DNA from: Vulcanimicrobiia bacterium
GTDB lineage: Bacteria; Eremiobacterota; Eremiobacteria; Baltobacterales; Baltobacteraceae
Direction: 5' to 3'
DNA: 23,722 nucleotides
Assembly: GCA_024281135.1 (NCBI GenBank)
Contig: JAMXLG010000240.1
Coordinates: 1-23,722, forward strand
The translations under genes and the position numbers were made by a program. This document shows, piece after piece, positions 1 through 8,818 of this stretch. Positions within the stretch are counted from its first letter, which is position 1. Every line of letters starts with the position of its first letter. A model generated the notes under the pieces. It was given only the letters and a program-made list of their open reading frames with translations. It did not search any database and was not told where the DNA came from.

Positions 1-117
1 GTTCGCATCGAACCGCCGCTCACCATCACCGAAGAGCAAGCCGATTACGTTTGCCGCTCGGTGGCAGAATCGCTCGCCATTATGACGCAACACACGAAAA
101 CCACCACGGGAGTGTAG
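1..117 (+). CDS. C-terminal end of a probable class III (PLP) aminotransferase, partial
   Basis: The open frame runs in from the left edge and stops with TAG, giving 38 residues. It begins VRIEPPLTITEEQADYV, which matches the C-terminal signature of class III aminotransferases (acetylornithine, putrescine and GABA transaminase type), where an R-x-E/x-PPL-xIT-x-EQ strand closes the fold. The PLP-binding lysine lies outside the window, so substrate cannot be judged. It ends 3 nt before the aldehyde dehydrogenase start, so the two are almost certainly cotranscribed. A transaminase next to an aldehyde dehydrogenase fits stepwise oxidation of an amine such as putrescine or GABA; that is inference from context. 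Confidence 0.6.
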   Translation, partial: VRIEPPLTITEEQADYVCRSVAESLAIMTQHTKTTTGV

Positions 118-120
118 TTT

Positions 121-1653
121 ATGGAGACGTTGACCAAGCCGGCCGCCGATCCGCAGTCGCTGCTGAAGAACCTTCCACGTTCCGGATCGACGCTGCTGAT
201 GTACCTCGACGGTAAATGGGTCGAGGCATCCGACGGCGGATCCCGCACGCTCCTCGACCCCGCGACCGGCGCGCCGGTTGCAAGCGTCGCCGAAGGCACG
301 CGTGACGATGCGAAGCGCGCGATCGCTGCGGCGCGTACGGCATTTGATATCGGTCCGTGGTCCCTGATCACCGCGTCCGACCGGGCGCGTCTGCTCTTCC
401 GCGTCGCGGAGAAGATCGAAGAGTACGGGCGCGAGTTGCAACACATCGATACGCTCAATAACGGCAAGCCGCTGCGCGAGACGGAATACGATGTAGCCGA
501 CGCCGCCGGATGTTTTCGCTACTATGCGGGCCTTGCTACTAAGCCGCACGGCCAAACATTCGACGTCCCCGCGCCTTCGCAGACGTTCACCGTTCGCGAA
601 CCGATCGGCGTGTGCGGACAAATCATTCCGTGGAACTACCCGCTGCTCATGGCTGCATGGAAACTTGCTCCTGCGCTTGCTGCGGGTAACACATGCGTCC
701 TCAAACCCTCTGAACTCACGCCGCTCAGTGCGCTCCGCCTTGCAACGATTTTCGAAGAGCTCGAATTTCCCGCCGGCGTTGTGAACATTGTGACCGGCGC
801 CGGTCCGGTGGTCGGCGCAGAGCTCGCCGAGAATCACGCAGTCGACAAGATCGCGTTCACCGGCGGCACGAAGACGGGACGTTCGATCATGAGCGCCGCA
901 GTCGGGAATTTGAAAAAAGTTACGCTCGAACTCGGCGGAAAGTCGCCCAACGTCGTTTTTGCGGACGCGGACTTTGACACCGCAGTAGACTACGCGCTGT
1001 TCGGCATCTATGCGAACGCAGGACAGGTGTGTTCAGCCGGCTCGCGTCTGGTCATACAAGACTCAATTGCGGACAAATTCGTCGCAGCCGTGGCCGATCG
1101 TGCAAAAAAGATTCGCGTTGGGAACGGCTTCGATCCCAAAACGGAAATGGGTCCCATCATTTCGCGCACGCATATGGAACGCGTCGAAAGCTATCTTGCC
1201 GCGGGCAAGGACGAAGGCGCCCACCTGCTTTGCGGCGGCGAACGTCTCGGCGGAGCGTTAGCGGGCGGAAACTTCATCGCCCCCACGATCTTCGACGGCA
1301 CGAACCGCGACATGCGCATCGTGCGCGAAGAAATCTTCGGGCCGGTGCTCGTCGTGCAACGGTTCAAGGATGAAGAAGATGCGGTTGCGGTTGCAAACGA
1401 TACGATCTATGGGCTCGCCGGCGCCGTGTTCACGCAGGACGTTGCGAAAGCGCATCGCGTGATCCGTAGAATGCGAGCGGGCATCACGTGGATCAACGCC
1501 TACCACCCGACGTACAACGAAGCACCCTGGGGCGGATACAAACAGTCGGGCTTCGGTCGCGAATTGGGAACGTACGGCTACGATGCGTACACCGAAGTCA
1601 AGCAGATCAACGTCAACCTCGACGTCGCCCCATCAGGGTGGTTCGAAGGCTAA
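121..1653 (+). CDS. NAD(P)-dependent aldehyde dehydrogenase (betaine/aminobutyraldehyde-type)
   Basis: A full-length 510-residue ALDH-superfamily enzyme that oxidises an aldehyde to the acid in the cytoplasm. Visible landmarks are the PWNYP oxyanion-hole Asn (N172), the cofactor-binding lysine in VLKPSE (K195), the FTGGTKTG Rossmann turn (about 246-253), the general base in LELGGKSP (E270) and the nucleophile in GQVCSAGSR (C304). Spacing is normal for the family. Overall it resembles betaine-, phenylacetaldehyde- and gamma-aminobutyraldehyde dehydrogenases; I cannot fix the substrate. The ATG is preceded by GGGAG about 8 nt upstream and lies 3 nt after the aminotransferase stop. An MFS gene overlaps its 3' end. 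Working hypothesis: amine catabolism with the upstream transaminase. Confidence 0.93.
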   Translation: METLTKPAADPQSLLKNLPRSGSTLLMYLDGKWVEASDGGSRTLLDPATGAPVASVAEGTRDDAKRAIAAARTAFDIGPWSLITASDRARLLFRVAEKIEEYGRELQHIDTLNNGKPLRETEYDVADAAGCFRYYAGLATKPHGQTFDVPAPSQTFTVREPIGVCGQIIPWNYPLLMAAWKLAPALAAGNTCVLKPSELTPLSALRLATIFEELEFPAGVVNIVTGAGPVVGAELAENHAVDKIAFTGGTKTGRSIMSAAVGNLKKVTLELGGKSPNVVFADADFDTAVDYALFGIYANAGQVCSAGSRLVIQDSIADKFVAAVADRAKKIRVGNGFDPKTEMGPIISRTHMERVESYLAAGKDEGAHLLCGGERLGGALAGGNFIAPTIFDGTNRDMRIVREEIFGPVLVVQRFKDEEDAVAVANDTIYGLAGAVFTQDVAKAHRVIRRMRAGITWINAYHPTYNEAPWGGYKQSGFGRELGTYGYDAYTEVKQINVNLDVAPSGWFEG

Positions 1654-2833
1654 ATCCGCTTCCGGCGCGCGGACGGCATTCGGTCTACCGCGGGCCGTCC
1701 TCCCGATCTACGGAACGACGCTGGTCGATACGCTCGGCTATACGCTGATGATTCCGTTACTGCCGCAACTGGTGCGGCAGTATCATGCATCCGACGTTGT
1801 CGGCGGCGCCCTACTGAGCATTCCTGCGGTTTGTTCCGCGCTCGCAGCGCCGGTTTGGGGGAAATTCAGCGATCGCATCGGACGCAAACCAATCATCTTG
1901 ACCGCGCAAGTGCTATCACTTACCGGTTATTTGTTGCTCGCGCTCTCGCACACGTTATGGCTCGTATTTCTCTCGCGTATTATTTCGGGGTTAGGCGGTG
2001 GAAGTCTCGGCGCGGCGGAGTCTTACATCGCTGACGTCACCGAACCCGAGAGCCGCGAGCGCGCGTACTCGCTCTACGGTGCCGTTTTTGGACTTGCATT
2101 TGTGGTCGGCCCCGCTGCGTCGGGCGCTCTCATGAAAAACGGTGTTGCGATCCCATTCTTCGTAGCCGCCGGACTCGAAGCGCTCAATTTCGTCTTCACA
2201 TGGTACGTTCTACCGAACAGTACGAAGAAAGAGAAAAAGACGAGCATTCTGGATTCGCTCAAAGCGACAGCGATGCCGGGTGTTCGCAACGTGCTCGTGC
2301 GGCAATTTCTCTTCATCTTCGGGGTCGTGTGCTATCTCTCGAACTTCGCGCTTTATGCGGATCACGTGCTGCATATGGATCCGAGCAAGGCGTCGTATCT
2401 GCTCGCCGTAGCCGCAGTCGTGGGTGGCGCGACCCTCGTGGTTGCCGTGACGCCGCTCTCGAAACGATTTGGTCAAACGCTGCTATTGCAGATCGGCCTG
2501 GTCATTAGCATCATTGCCTATGTCGGCCTCGCGTTAGTATCGGGAGAGTGGCTCTTTCTCGTCGCAATGGTGATCTGGGCCATCGGCGCCGCGACGTCCG
2601 AACCGACGATCACCGCAATTCTTTCGGAGCGCGCGACAGGCGAAGAACGCGGCGCCATCATGGGCGTCAGCGATTCTGTCAGAAGTGTTGCGATGATCCT
2701 TGGTCCAACAGCTGGTGCCGCGCTCGTCGGCGGAAACGCGCGTTTGCTCTGTGTGCTTGCGGCAGCCGCAACGGCCGGAGCGTTCGCACTGGGGTGGCTA
2801 CCGCCAGCGCGCAAGAACGTCGCCATGTTGTGA
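1583..2833 (+). CDS. MFS transporter, DHA1 drug-exporter type (TetA/Bcr-like)
   Basis: A 416-residue major facilitator with about 12 hydrophobic segments. The loop between helices 2 and 3 carries a good motif A (GKFSDRIGRKP, 93-103). Helix 1 (DTLGYTLMIPLLPQL) and the later GLGGGSLGAAESYIADV resemble TetA/multidrug exporters of the DHA1 family, so a proton-coupled export role is likely, substrate unknown. The start is uncertain. The first ATG lies 71 nt inside the aldehyde dehydrogenase gene and gives a Ser/Thr/Lys-rich leader of about 38 residues before helix 1. No ATG, GTG or TTG occurs between it and the ATG at 1748, which is already inside helix 1. The 3' end overlaps the convergent NHL gene by 36 bp. 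Confidence 0.88.
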   Translation: MRTPKSSRSTSTSTSPHQGGSKAKSASGARTAFGLPRAVLPIYGTTLVDTLGYTLMIPLLPQLVRQYHASDVVGGALLSIPAVCSALAAPVWGKFSDRIGRKPIILTAQVLSLTGYLLLALSHTLWLVFLSRIISGLGGGSLGAAESYIADVTEPESRERAYSLYGAVFGLAFVVGPAASGALMKNGVAIPFFVAAGLEALNFVFTWYVLPNSTKKEKKTSILDSLKATAMPGVRNVLVRQFLFIFGVVCYLSNFALYADHVLHMDPSKASYLLAVAAVVGGATLVVAVTPLSKRFGQTLLLQIGLVISIIAYVGLALVSGEWLFLVAMVIWAIGAATSEPTITAILSERATGEERGAIMGVSDSVRSVAMILGPTAGAALVGGNARLLCVLAAAATAGAFALGWLPPARKNVAML

Positions 2834-3652
2834 GTACTTCACAATGCTTTTCCCATCGGGCGAATACAAATTTCCATCCGCATCGATCGCAACGGCGGTC
2901 GGGCCACCCGACTGAAACGTTCGTTCGTCCGCGACAACACCGATAAAACGTCCGGACGAATCGAACTTTTGAACGCGGTGAAGCGCCTCGTCGGCAACAT
3001 AAATGTTTCCTTGCGCGTCAACGCCGAGTCCCGCGGAATTGAGAAACTCTCCATCGCCGCGTCCGGCTTTCCCGAACACCGCAACGTTCGTACCGTCGGG
3101 AGAGAGAATCGCAATGCGCCGGTTCGGCCAATCCTCGACGACGACGTTTCCGTTCGGCTGCGTTGCAATCGTTTCGGGACCACCCCACGCGTCTTCGGCC
3201 TTCCCTTTCGGCCGGTGCCATTGCGCCAGCAGCGTGCCGCCTGCGCTAAATTTCAGAATGAGATTTGGGCCCGCTTCCGAGACGTAGATGTTTCCGGTGG
3301 GATCGATCGCGACGTGACCGAGATCGTCGAAACGAACCGTGCCGTTGCCGAGCGTTCGCACGATTTTTCCACCGGGAAAAATCTCGAGGACTTTCGATGC
3401 GCCGCCGTCAGTGACGTACACCGTCCCTGTGCGATCGATCGCAATCCCTTCCGGACCGTTGCGCGCGCCTTTCACGATGGTGAACCCGTCCCACGTCCAC
3501 AGAGCCGTGCCGTCGGCGCTTAGCCGCAGAATCCGTGCGTGTTGAGCGCCGTCGGTATCGGTGACGTACAGGACGCCCTTTGCATCGAACGCCATATTGT
3601 CGGGGCCGTAGAAGCACAGCTTGCACGCAAGCACGACATCGGCAAGAATCAT
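2798..3652 (-). CDS. NHL-repeat beta-propeller protein
   Basis: A 284-residue protein made almost wholly of NHL-type blades. Recurrent units read like GPEGIAIDRTGTVYVTD, GHVAIDPTGNIYVSE, AGLGVDAQGNIYVAD and TAVAIDADGNLYSPD at roughly 40-50 residue steps, enough for a five- or six-bladed propeller. Such proteins bind ligands or act as lactonase/lyase-like enzymes; nothing here fixes a function. The frame stays open far upstream, but that part is antisense-free overlap with the PAP2-like gene in another frame. The ATG at 3652 overlaps that gene's TGA as ATGA and starts just before the first blade, so I chose it. There is no convincing signal peptide; a CKLC pair sits near the N-terminus. Its 3' end overlaps the convergent MFS gene. 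Confidence 0.82.
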   Translation of the reverse strand: MILADVVLACKLCFYGPDNMAFDAKGVLYVTDTDGAQHARILRLSADGTALWTWDGFTIVKGARNGPEGIAIDRTGTVYVTDGGASKVLEIFPGGKIVRTLGNGTVRFDDLGHVAIDPTGNIYVSEAGPNLILKFSAGGTLLAQWHRPKGKAEDAWGGPETIATQPNGNVVVEDWPNRRIAILSPDGTNVAVFGKAGRGDGEFLNSAGLGVDAQGNIYVADEALHRVQKFDSSGRFIGVVADERTFQSGGPTAVAIDADGNLYSPDGKSIVKYSQHGDVLARWR

Positions 3653-4293
3653 AACGCGACGATTTCTCCGACGTGAAAGATGTGGAAGAAGAGCACGGTC
3701 GAGCCGAGTGCGAGCAAAGCACCCGCGATGACTTGCATAACGGTGTGTGCTTTGAGATAAACGCGCGCCCATCCGACCATCGGAATCAGAATCCAAAACG
3801 GCAGCGTCTCGTAGCCGTAGAGCAGCGTCAGCACGACGATCGGTGCGGTGATCCCGAGCGCATGCGTGCTGATCTTCCAATACCGCGTGATATATTGCAC
3901 CACCAACGTCGAAACGGTATATGCAGCCATCGACGCTATCATAAGGCGGGGCGAATGCGTGAGCCAGAGCACGATCGTGCCGAGGAGATAGAAGACGACG
4001 AAGGCGCTGAACACGGACTCGCGCTCGTGGCGCACCGACATGTCGAGATCCGAAATCCGGTCGGTTAGGTAGAGCCAGAAGACGTAGATCATCGGCCCGA
4101 TCGACGTGAAGAACGTCGAGAGCCCGAGCAGCCACCAGAAATCGAGCGTCCCGCGCGCGCTCACGCGCGCCAATATAATGAAGAGCGCGAGCGACGTGAG
4201 AAACGGATTGAAGACCGTCGAGAGAATGCGCGCTAAATCACGCCACGCCCGGCGGTTCTTGATCGGGACGATCTCGCTGGAGGGATCGTGCAT
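3649..4293 (-). CDS. PAP2-like (type 2 phosphatidic acid phosphatase superfamily) membrane protein
   Basis: A 214-residue integral membrane protein with about five or six hydrophobic segments. The C-terminal half has PAP2-like landmarks: KISTHALG resembles the central SGH motif, and ARVYLKAHTVMQVIAGALL resembles the last motif (S-R-x5-H-x3-D), with Gln where the Asp normally lies. The first motif (K-x6-RP) is only weakly echoed around DMSVRHERE. It may therefore be a lipid phosphatase of the divergent PAP2 branch or a non-catalytic relative. Start codon ATG, short cytoplasmic N-terminus. It overlaps the NHL gene by 4 nt (ATGA), indicating translational coupling, and is divergent from dxs. Confidence 0.7.
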   Translation of the reverse strand: MHDPSSEIVPIKNRRAWRDLARILSTVFNPFLTSLALFIILARVSARGTLDFWWLLGLSTFFTSIGPMIYVFWLYLTDRISDLDMSVRHERESVFSAFVVFYLLGTIVLWLTHSPRLMIASMAAYTVSTLVVQYITRYWKISTHALGITAPIVVLTLLYGYETLPFWILIPMVGWARVYLKAHTVMQVIAGALLALGSTVLFFHIFHVGEIVAL

Positions 4294-4453
4294 AGGCGGC
4301 CTTAGTTAGGGCTCCCTGCGCGAACCTCCCTTGCTGACGCCTACCGGGGCTCGACGCCCACGCCATGATCTTCATTACCGGCGTCGCGCAGTGTGTGGCC
4401 CAAGCGCTTGCGGGGGAGGCTACGGTTATCGAGCCGAACCCGGGCTGGTCAAC
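4294..4453. other. Divergent intergenic region between the PAP2-like gene and dxs
   Basis: The 160-bp gap should hold promoters for the leftward PAP2-NHL pair and for the rightward dxs-secG-ABC genes. I see no convincing -35/-10 pair, palindrome or riboswitch-like fold. The dxs frame is open across much of it, but that extension is Arg/Gly-rich and unlike any DXS N-terminus. A 31-codon frame (4365-4460) overlaps the dxs start; I do not consider it a gene. Confidence 0.4.
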
Positions 4454-6361
4454 ATGGTGATCGAACGCGTCAACTCTCCGGCCGATCTCAAGGCCCTAAA
4501 CCGCGACGAACTCGACGTACTGGCGCGCGAAATTCGCGACTTGCTCGTCGTCACGTGTTCACGTAACGGCGGCCACCTCGCGCCCAATCTCGGCGTCGTC
4601 GAATTGACGATCGCGCTTCATCGGGTGCTCAATCTCCCGGTCGACAAGCTGGTTTGGGATGTTAGCCACCAGGCTTACGTGCATAAAATTCTGACCGGCC
4701 GTCGCGACCGTTTCGGAACGCTGCGTCAAGGCGGCGGTATTTCGGGCTTCCAGATGCGCAGCGAATCGGAATACGATCAGTTTGGCGCGGGACATGCTTC
4801 GACGTCGGTTTCCGCAGCATATGGGATGGCTGTGGCCCGCGATCTCGCAGGTCGCAGTGAAACCGTGGTTGCCGTCATCGGAGACGGCGCGCTTACGGGC
4901 GGTCTCGCATACGAAGCGCTCAATAATGCGGGCGCACTCGACACGAATTTCATCGTGATCCTCAACGACAACGAAATGTCTATTGCACCAAACGTGGGTG
5001 CCGTCGCGTCGTACTTGTCGGTCTTGCGCGCGAAACCGTTCGCGCGTTTCGTCCGCGAACGAGCGAAAGACGTGTTCGAGCACATGCCCTTCGGCGGCGC
5101 CGCGCGTAAAGCGTTCGCCTCAGCGGAAATGGGCGCGATCCGTTTCGTGGCTCCGTCGGAAAAAGCGGCGGTCATCTTCGAAGAACTCGGCTTCCGCTAC
5201 ATGGGACCGGTCGACGGACACAACCTCGACTCGGTGCTCGACGCACTGGAAACCGCGAAGCGTCTCGAGGGTCCGGTGCTGCTTCACGTGCGCACGGTCA
5301 AAGGCAAAGGGTACGCACCGGCTGAGCGCGACGCGCGCACGTTTCATGGTTTGGGCGCATTCGACGCGGACACAGGCAAACTCGAAGTCAAACCCGGTTC
5401 GGGTCCGACGTTCTCCGATGCGTTCGCATCGGCGCTCGTGACGGTTGCCGAGAAGAATCCGAAGGTCATCGGAATTACCGCCGCGATGCCCGACGGCACG
5501 AAACTCTCGAAGTTTGCCAAGCAATACCCGCAGCGATTCTTCGACGTCGGTATTGCTGAAGCGCATGCCGTTTGTATGGCGGCCGGCGCCGCGACGAACG
5601 GAATGAAACCGGTGTGCGCGATTTATTCGACGTTCTTGCAACGAGCGTACGATCAAGTCGTCCACGACGTGTGCGTGCAGAATCTGCCGGTCGTCTTCTG
5701 TCTCGATCGCGCGGGGGTCGTCGGCGATGACGGACCGACGCACATGGGCCTCTACGATATCGCCTATCTGCGGACGCTCCCGAATATGACGGTCATGGCG
5801 CCGCGCAACGAGGACGAATTGCTCCCGATGCTCGAGCACGCGCTCAGCCTCAACACGCCGGTTGCGATCCGCTATCCGCGCGGTTCGACCAGCGGTCGCC
5901 ACCGAGACGAGCTCGCGCCGATCGTCCAGGGCAAGGGCGAAGTGCTGCGCCGGGGCGCTGGAGTCGCCATTATCGCACTCGGAAATACAGTTGACGTGGC
6001 GCTCGATGCCTACGACCTGCTGGCAAGCGGCGAGTTCGGGCCGTCGGACCAGCTGCCGACGGTCGTGAACGCCCGCTTTGCCAAGCCGGTCGATGCAGCG
6101 CTCCTCGAAACGCTTGCCGCCGACCACGAGCTGATTCTTACGTTAGAGGAACACTCACTCGCAGGCGGCTTCGGCTCGGCAGTCGTAGAGAGCGTGTCGG
6201 ATCGGGGACTGAATGTCCGGGTGCAGCGCGTCGGCGTAGCCGACGAGCTCGTGCAACACGATTCGCAGCCCCGCCAACGCGCGCGTTTCGGCCTCTCTGC
6301 GCAACATGTCGCAGAGACAGTCTCTCGCGTGTTCGAACATAGTCAGGAGATACATCGTTGA
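4454..6361 (+). CDS. dxs: 1-deoxy-D-xylulose-5-phosphate synthase
   Basis: A 635-residue DXS, of normal length. It condenses pyruvate and glyceraldehyde-3-phosphate with thiamine diphosphate, the first step of the MEP isoprenoid pathway. Landmarks: WDVSHQAYVHKILTGR (His72), the ThDP motif GDGALTGGLAYEALNNAG (G143-D144-G145) closing with NDNEMSIAPNVG, the catalytic Glu in DVGIAEAHAV (E369), and a C-terminal transketolase-like domain. I chose ATG 4454 because MVIERVNSPADLKALN aligns with the usual DXS N-terminus (initial hydrophobic residues, then NSPADLK). The frame extends 41 codons upstream without family resemblance. No Shine-Dalgarno is obvious. Its TGA overlaps the secG TTG start (TTGA). 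Confidence 0.96.
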   Translation: MVIERVNSPADLKALNRDELDVLAREIRDLLVVTCSRNGGHLAPNLGVVELTIALHRVLNLPVDKLVWDVSHQAYVHKILTGRRDRFGTLRQGGGISGFQMRSESEYDQFGAGHASTSVSAAYGMAVARDLAGRSETVVAVIGDGALTGGLAYEALNNAGALDTNFIVILNDNEMSIAPNVGAVASYLSVLRAKPFARFVRERAKDVFEHMPFGGAARKAFASAEMGAIRFVAPSEKAAVIFEELGFRYMGPVDGHNLDSVLDALETAKRLEGPVLLHVRTVKGKGYAPAERDARTFHGLGAFDADTGKLEVKPGSGPTFSDAFASALVTVAEKNPKVIGITAAMPDGTKLSKFAKQYPQRFFDVGIAEAHAVCMAAGAATNGMKPVCAIYSTFLQRAYDQVVHDVCVQNLPVVFCLDRAGVVGDDGPTHMGLYDIAYLRTLPNMTVMAPRNEDELLPMLEHALSLNTPVAIRYPRGSTSGRHRDELAPIVQGKGEVLRRGAGVAIIALGNTVDVALDAYDLLASGEFGPSDQLPTVVNARFAKPVDAALLETLAADHELILTLEEHSLAGGFGSAVVESVSDRGLNVRVQRVGVADELVQHDSQPRQRARFGLSAQHVAETVSRVFEHSQEIHR

Positions 6362-6732
6362 TTCTCGCCGCCGCTGCGGCCGCTGCAAGCGCCAAACCGC
6401 AGATTCAAGTTACGACGGTTCCCAACCCCAATGCATCACCGCTCGTCGTTAACGCGCCGGCGCCCGTACAGATGCCGCAGACGTGGTTTCAGGCGCACCT
6501 TGGCTGGGCGACCCATTCGATCGCAGCGATCTTTATCATCGCGGCGATCGCGCTCGTGATCTTGCTCGCGATGCAGACAACGAAACAAGAGGGTCTTTCG
6601 GGCACGATCGGTGGACGCGTGGAATCGGCCTACGCGCGCGCCGGCGCCGAAGAACAGCTCAAGCGGCTTACGGGTTTTACCGCGGTAGTGTTTGTCGTTA
6701 CCGCATTCATTCTCTCGCTGACGGGAATCTAA
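6358..6732 (+). CDS. secG: Preprotein translocase subunit SecG, long N-terminus
   Basis: A small two-helix membrane protein, 124 residues from the TTG. The second half is SecG-like: helix 1 (about 53-70), the loop LLAMQTTKQEGLSGTIGG that resembles the conserved LLQ-x-G-K-x-x-GLS-x-x-FGG, then a charged linker and helix 2 (about 103-122, ending FILSLTGI). SecG assists SecYE in protein export. The N-terminal ~48 residues (Ala-rich, then Pro/Val-rich) are extra compared with the usual 70-80 residue protein. TTG 6358 overlaps the dxs stop by 4 nt. The alternative in-frame ATG at 6472 would give an 86-residue, more typical SecG. Either start is possible. Confidence 0.8.
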   Translation: MILAAAAAAASAKPQIQVTTVPNPNASPLVVNAPAPVQMPQTWFQAHLGWATHSIAAIFIIAAIALVILLAMQTTKQEGLSGTIGGRVESAYARAGAEEQLKRLTGFTAVVFVVTAFILSLTGI

Positions 6733-6739
6733 AAGCCAC

Positions 6740-7768
6740 TTGGGCGCCCTGCTCGACGTACGTAATCTCCGCACAACCTTTCGCACTGAAGACGGCCCGG
6801 TTACGGCCGTTGCCGGCCTCTCGTTCGCACTAAACGCCGGCGAAACGCTCGGCATCGTCGGTGAATCCGGATCGGGCAAATCGGTCACGTCGCTTTCGAT
6901 CATGCGTCTTTTGGCGCGCAATGCATCGGTCAAGAGCGACGGTATTTTCTTCAACGGCGAAGATCTGCAGAAGAAGAGCGAAGCCGAGATGCGGAAGATC
7001 CGCGGTCATCAGATCGCAATGATCTTCCAAGACCCGATGACGTCCCTCAATCCCGTGCTCTCGATCGGCGAGCAGATCATGGAGGCGGTGCGGCTACATC
7101 TCGGTTACAACCGCCGCGAAGCGCGTGATAAAGCGATCGAGATGCTCAAGAAAGTGCGCATCCCGTCGCCCGAATCGCGCTTGAACGATTACCCTCACCA
7201 ATTCTCCGGCGGCATGCGTCAGCGGGTGATGATTGCAATGGCGCTCTCGTGCAATCCGCAGTTGCTCATCGCCGACGAACCGACGACGGCGCTCGACGTC
7301 ACGATTCAAGCGCAGATTCTCGAATTGATGAACGAGATGCAGGCCGAGACGGGCGCGGCGATCATCTTGATCACGCACGACCTCGGCGTCGTTGCCGAAG
7401 TCTGCCGGAACGTGCTCGTGATGTACGGCGGAAACATGGTCGAATACGGCACTGCGGCCAACATCTTCAAGAATCCGAAAATGCCCTACACGCAGGGGCT
7501 GCTCTCGTCGCTGCCGCGTCTCGACGCCACCGAACACGAACGGCTCGTCCCGATCAAAGGGCAGCCGCCGAATCTCCTCAATATGCCGCCGGGGTGCGCG
7601 TTCTCGCCGCGCTGCGCGTACACGATGCCGATCTGTAGCGAATCGGTGCCGCTGTATTCCTTCGGCGATGGTCACGTCGCGCGGTGTTACCTCTACGACG
7701 ACCGCGCGAAAGATCAGCGCCCCGAACGAGTCGAGGCTCAAACCGCTCCAGTGGTCGAACAACCGTGA
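6740..7768 (+). CDS. Oligopeptide/dipeptide ABC transporter ATPase, OppD/DppD type
   Basis: A 342-residue ABC ATPase that would energise peptide (or nickel/other) import at the inner face of the membrane. Walker A is GESGSGKS (41-48), the signature is FSGGMRQR, Walker B is [12 protein letters not shown] and the switch His is in ILITHD. The oligopeptide-type C-terminal domain is present, with four cysteines (C286, C292, C299, C316) in the [10 protein letters not shown]...C...C pattern; homologous DppD proteins bind an Fe-S cluster there. TTG start, 7 nt after the secG stop. It overlaps the partner ATPase by GTGA. No permease or binding-protein genes adjoin it. Confidence 0.93.
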   Translation: MGALLDVRNLRTTFRTEDGPVTAVAGLSFALNAGETLGIVGESGSGKSVTSLSIMRLLARNASVKSDGIFFNGEDLQKKSEAEMRKIRGHQIAMIFQDPMTSLNPVLSIGEQIMEAVRLHLGYNRREARDKAIEMLKKVRIPSPESRLNDYPHQFSGGMRQRVMIAMALSCNPQLLIADEPTTALDVTIQAQILELMNEMQAETGAAIILITHDLGVVAEVCRNVLVMYGGNMVEYGTAANIFKNPKMPYTQGLLSSLPRLDATEHERLVPIKGQPPNLLNMPPGCAFSPRCAYTMPICSESVPLYSFGDGHVARCYLYDDRAKDQRPERVEAQTAPVVEQP

Positions 7769-8796
7769 CCAAACCGCTCGTCGAGGTGCGCGACCTCTAT
7801 AAGTATTTTCCGATTCATACCGGATTGTTTTCGCGCCACGTCGGCGACGTAAAAGCCGTCGACGGCGTCGGTTTCACGATCGCGCCCGGTGAAACGCTCG
7901 GGCTCGTCGGCGAATCGGGTTCCGGAAAAACGACGATCGGACGTCTGGTCTTGCGTCTGCTTACCGAGTCCAAAGGCGAAATTTTCTTCGACGGTCAGGA
8001 CGTTACGAAGATGAATGCGTCGCAGATTCGACGGTTGCGCCGCGAAATGCAGATCATCTTCCAGGATCCCTTCGCGTCGCTCAATCCCCGCATGACGGTT
8101 GGCGATATCGTCGGTGAACCGCTGCGTATTCATGGTCTCGCCAAGGGCAAAGAGGTCGACGACAAAGTACGCGAGCTGCTGCAACTCGTCGGACTACGGC
8201 CGTACCACGCGAACCGCTTCCCGCACGAATTCTCCGGCGGCCAGCGCCAACGTATCGGCGTGGCGCGCGCCCTGGCAGTCAACCCGAAGTTCATCGTGTG
8301 CGACGAGCCGGTCTCGGCGCTCGACGTTTCGATTCAGGCACAGGTAATCAATCTGCTCGAGGATCTGCAGCAGAAGTTCGGCCTCACCTATCTATTCATC
8401 GCGCACGATCTCTCGGTCGTTCGCCACATCTCGACGCGCGTCGCGGTGATGTACGTCGGCAAGATCGTTGAACTCGCCGATCGCGATGCGCTCTACGAAA
8501 ACCCGCTGCACCCGTACACGCAAGCGCTGCTCTCGGCGATTCCGATTCCGGATCCCGACGCGGAAGTGCGGCGTAAGCGAATCGTACTCACCGGCGACAT
8601 TCCCTCGCCCGTGAACCCCCCGTCAGGCTGCCGTTTTCATACACGCTGCCCTGTCGCGTTCGATCGCTGCAAAATCGAGGTGCCGGCGTTCAATGACTAC
8701 GGCAGCGGCCATTTCGCGGCGTGTCACTGGGTCGAAGAGCACGGCGGCAAGGCGCCAGATCTTACAAACGGACCGGTTGTCGTAAGCCAGTCTTAA
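7765..8796 (+). CDS. Oligopeptide/dipeptide ABC transporter ATPase, OppF/DppF type
   Basis: A 343-residue second ATPase of the peptide-uptake pair. Walker A is GESGSGKTT (49-57), the signature is [15 protein letters not shown], Walker B is [12 protein letters not shown] and the switch is FIAHDLSVV. The C-terminal oligopeptide domain has the [12 protein letters not shown]...C pattern. The GTG start, overlapping the OppD-type stop as GTGA, gives an N-terminus ([16 protein letters not shown]) normal for OppF. The frame is open 27 codons further upstream, but that portion is Arg-rich and out of family. A heterodimer with the upstream gene is expected; the membrane subunits must be encoded elsewhere. 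Confidence 0.93.
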   Translation: MTKPLVEVRDLYKYFPIHTGLFSRHVGDVKAVDGVGFTIAPGETLGLVGESGSGKTTIGRLVLRLLTESKGEIFFDGQDVTKMNASQIRRLRREMQIIFQDPFASLNPRMTVGDIVGEPLRIHGLAKGKEVDDKVRELLQLVGLRPYHANRFPHEFSGGQRQRIGVARALAVNPKFIVCDEPVSALDVSIQAQVINLLEDLQQKFGLTYLFIAHDLSVVRHISTRVAVMYVGKIVELADRDALYENPLHPYTQALLSAIPIPDPDAEVRRKRIVLTGDIPSPVNPPSGCRFHTRCPVAFDRCKIEVPAFNDYGSGHFAACHWVEEHGGKAPDLTNGPVVVSQS

Positions 8797-8818
8797 TCCC
8801 CGTATAACGCGCAGCGGC

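Noticed and set aside
3653..4135. Upstream extension of the NHL-protein frame to an ATG at 4135
   Set aside because: It overlaps the PAP2-like gene in another frame on the same strand, is Arg/His/Asp-rich without NHL resemblance, and the ATG at 3652 has a clean ATGA junction.
4331..4453. N-terminal extension of DXS
   Set aside because: The 41 extra residues are Arg/Gly/Ala-rich and do not match any DXS; homologues begin close to the ATG at 4454.
4365..4460. 31-codon upstream frame overlapping the dxs start, as a leader peptide
   Set aside because: No ribosome site, no repeated regulatory codons or attenuator hairpin, and its length is expected by chance at this GC content.
5120..6127. 335-codon open frame antisense to dxs
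   Set aside because: Its His/Arg/Val composition is typical of an antisense shadow in GC-rich DNA; dxs motifs on the plus strand are intact.
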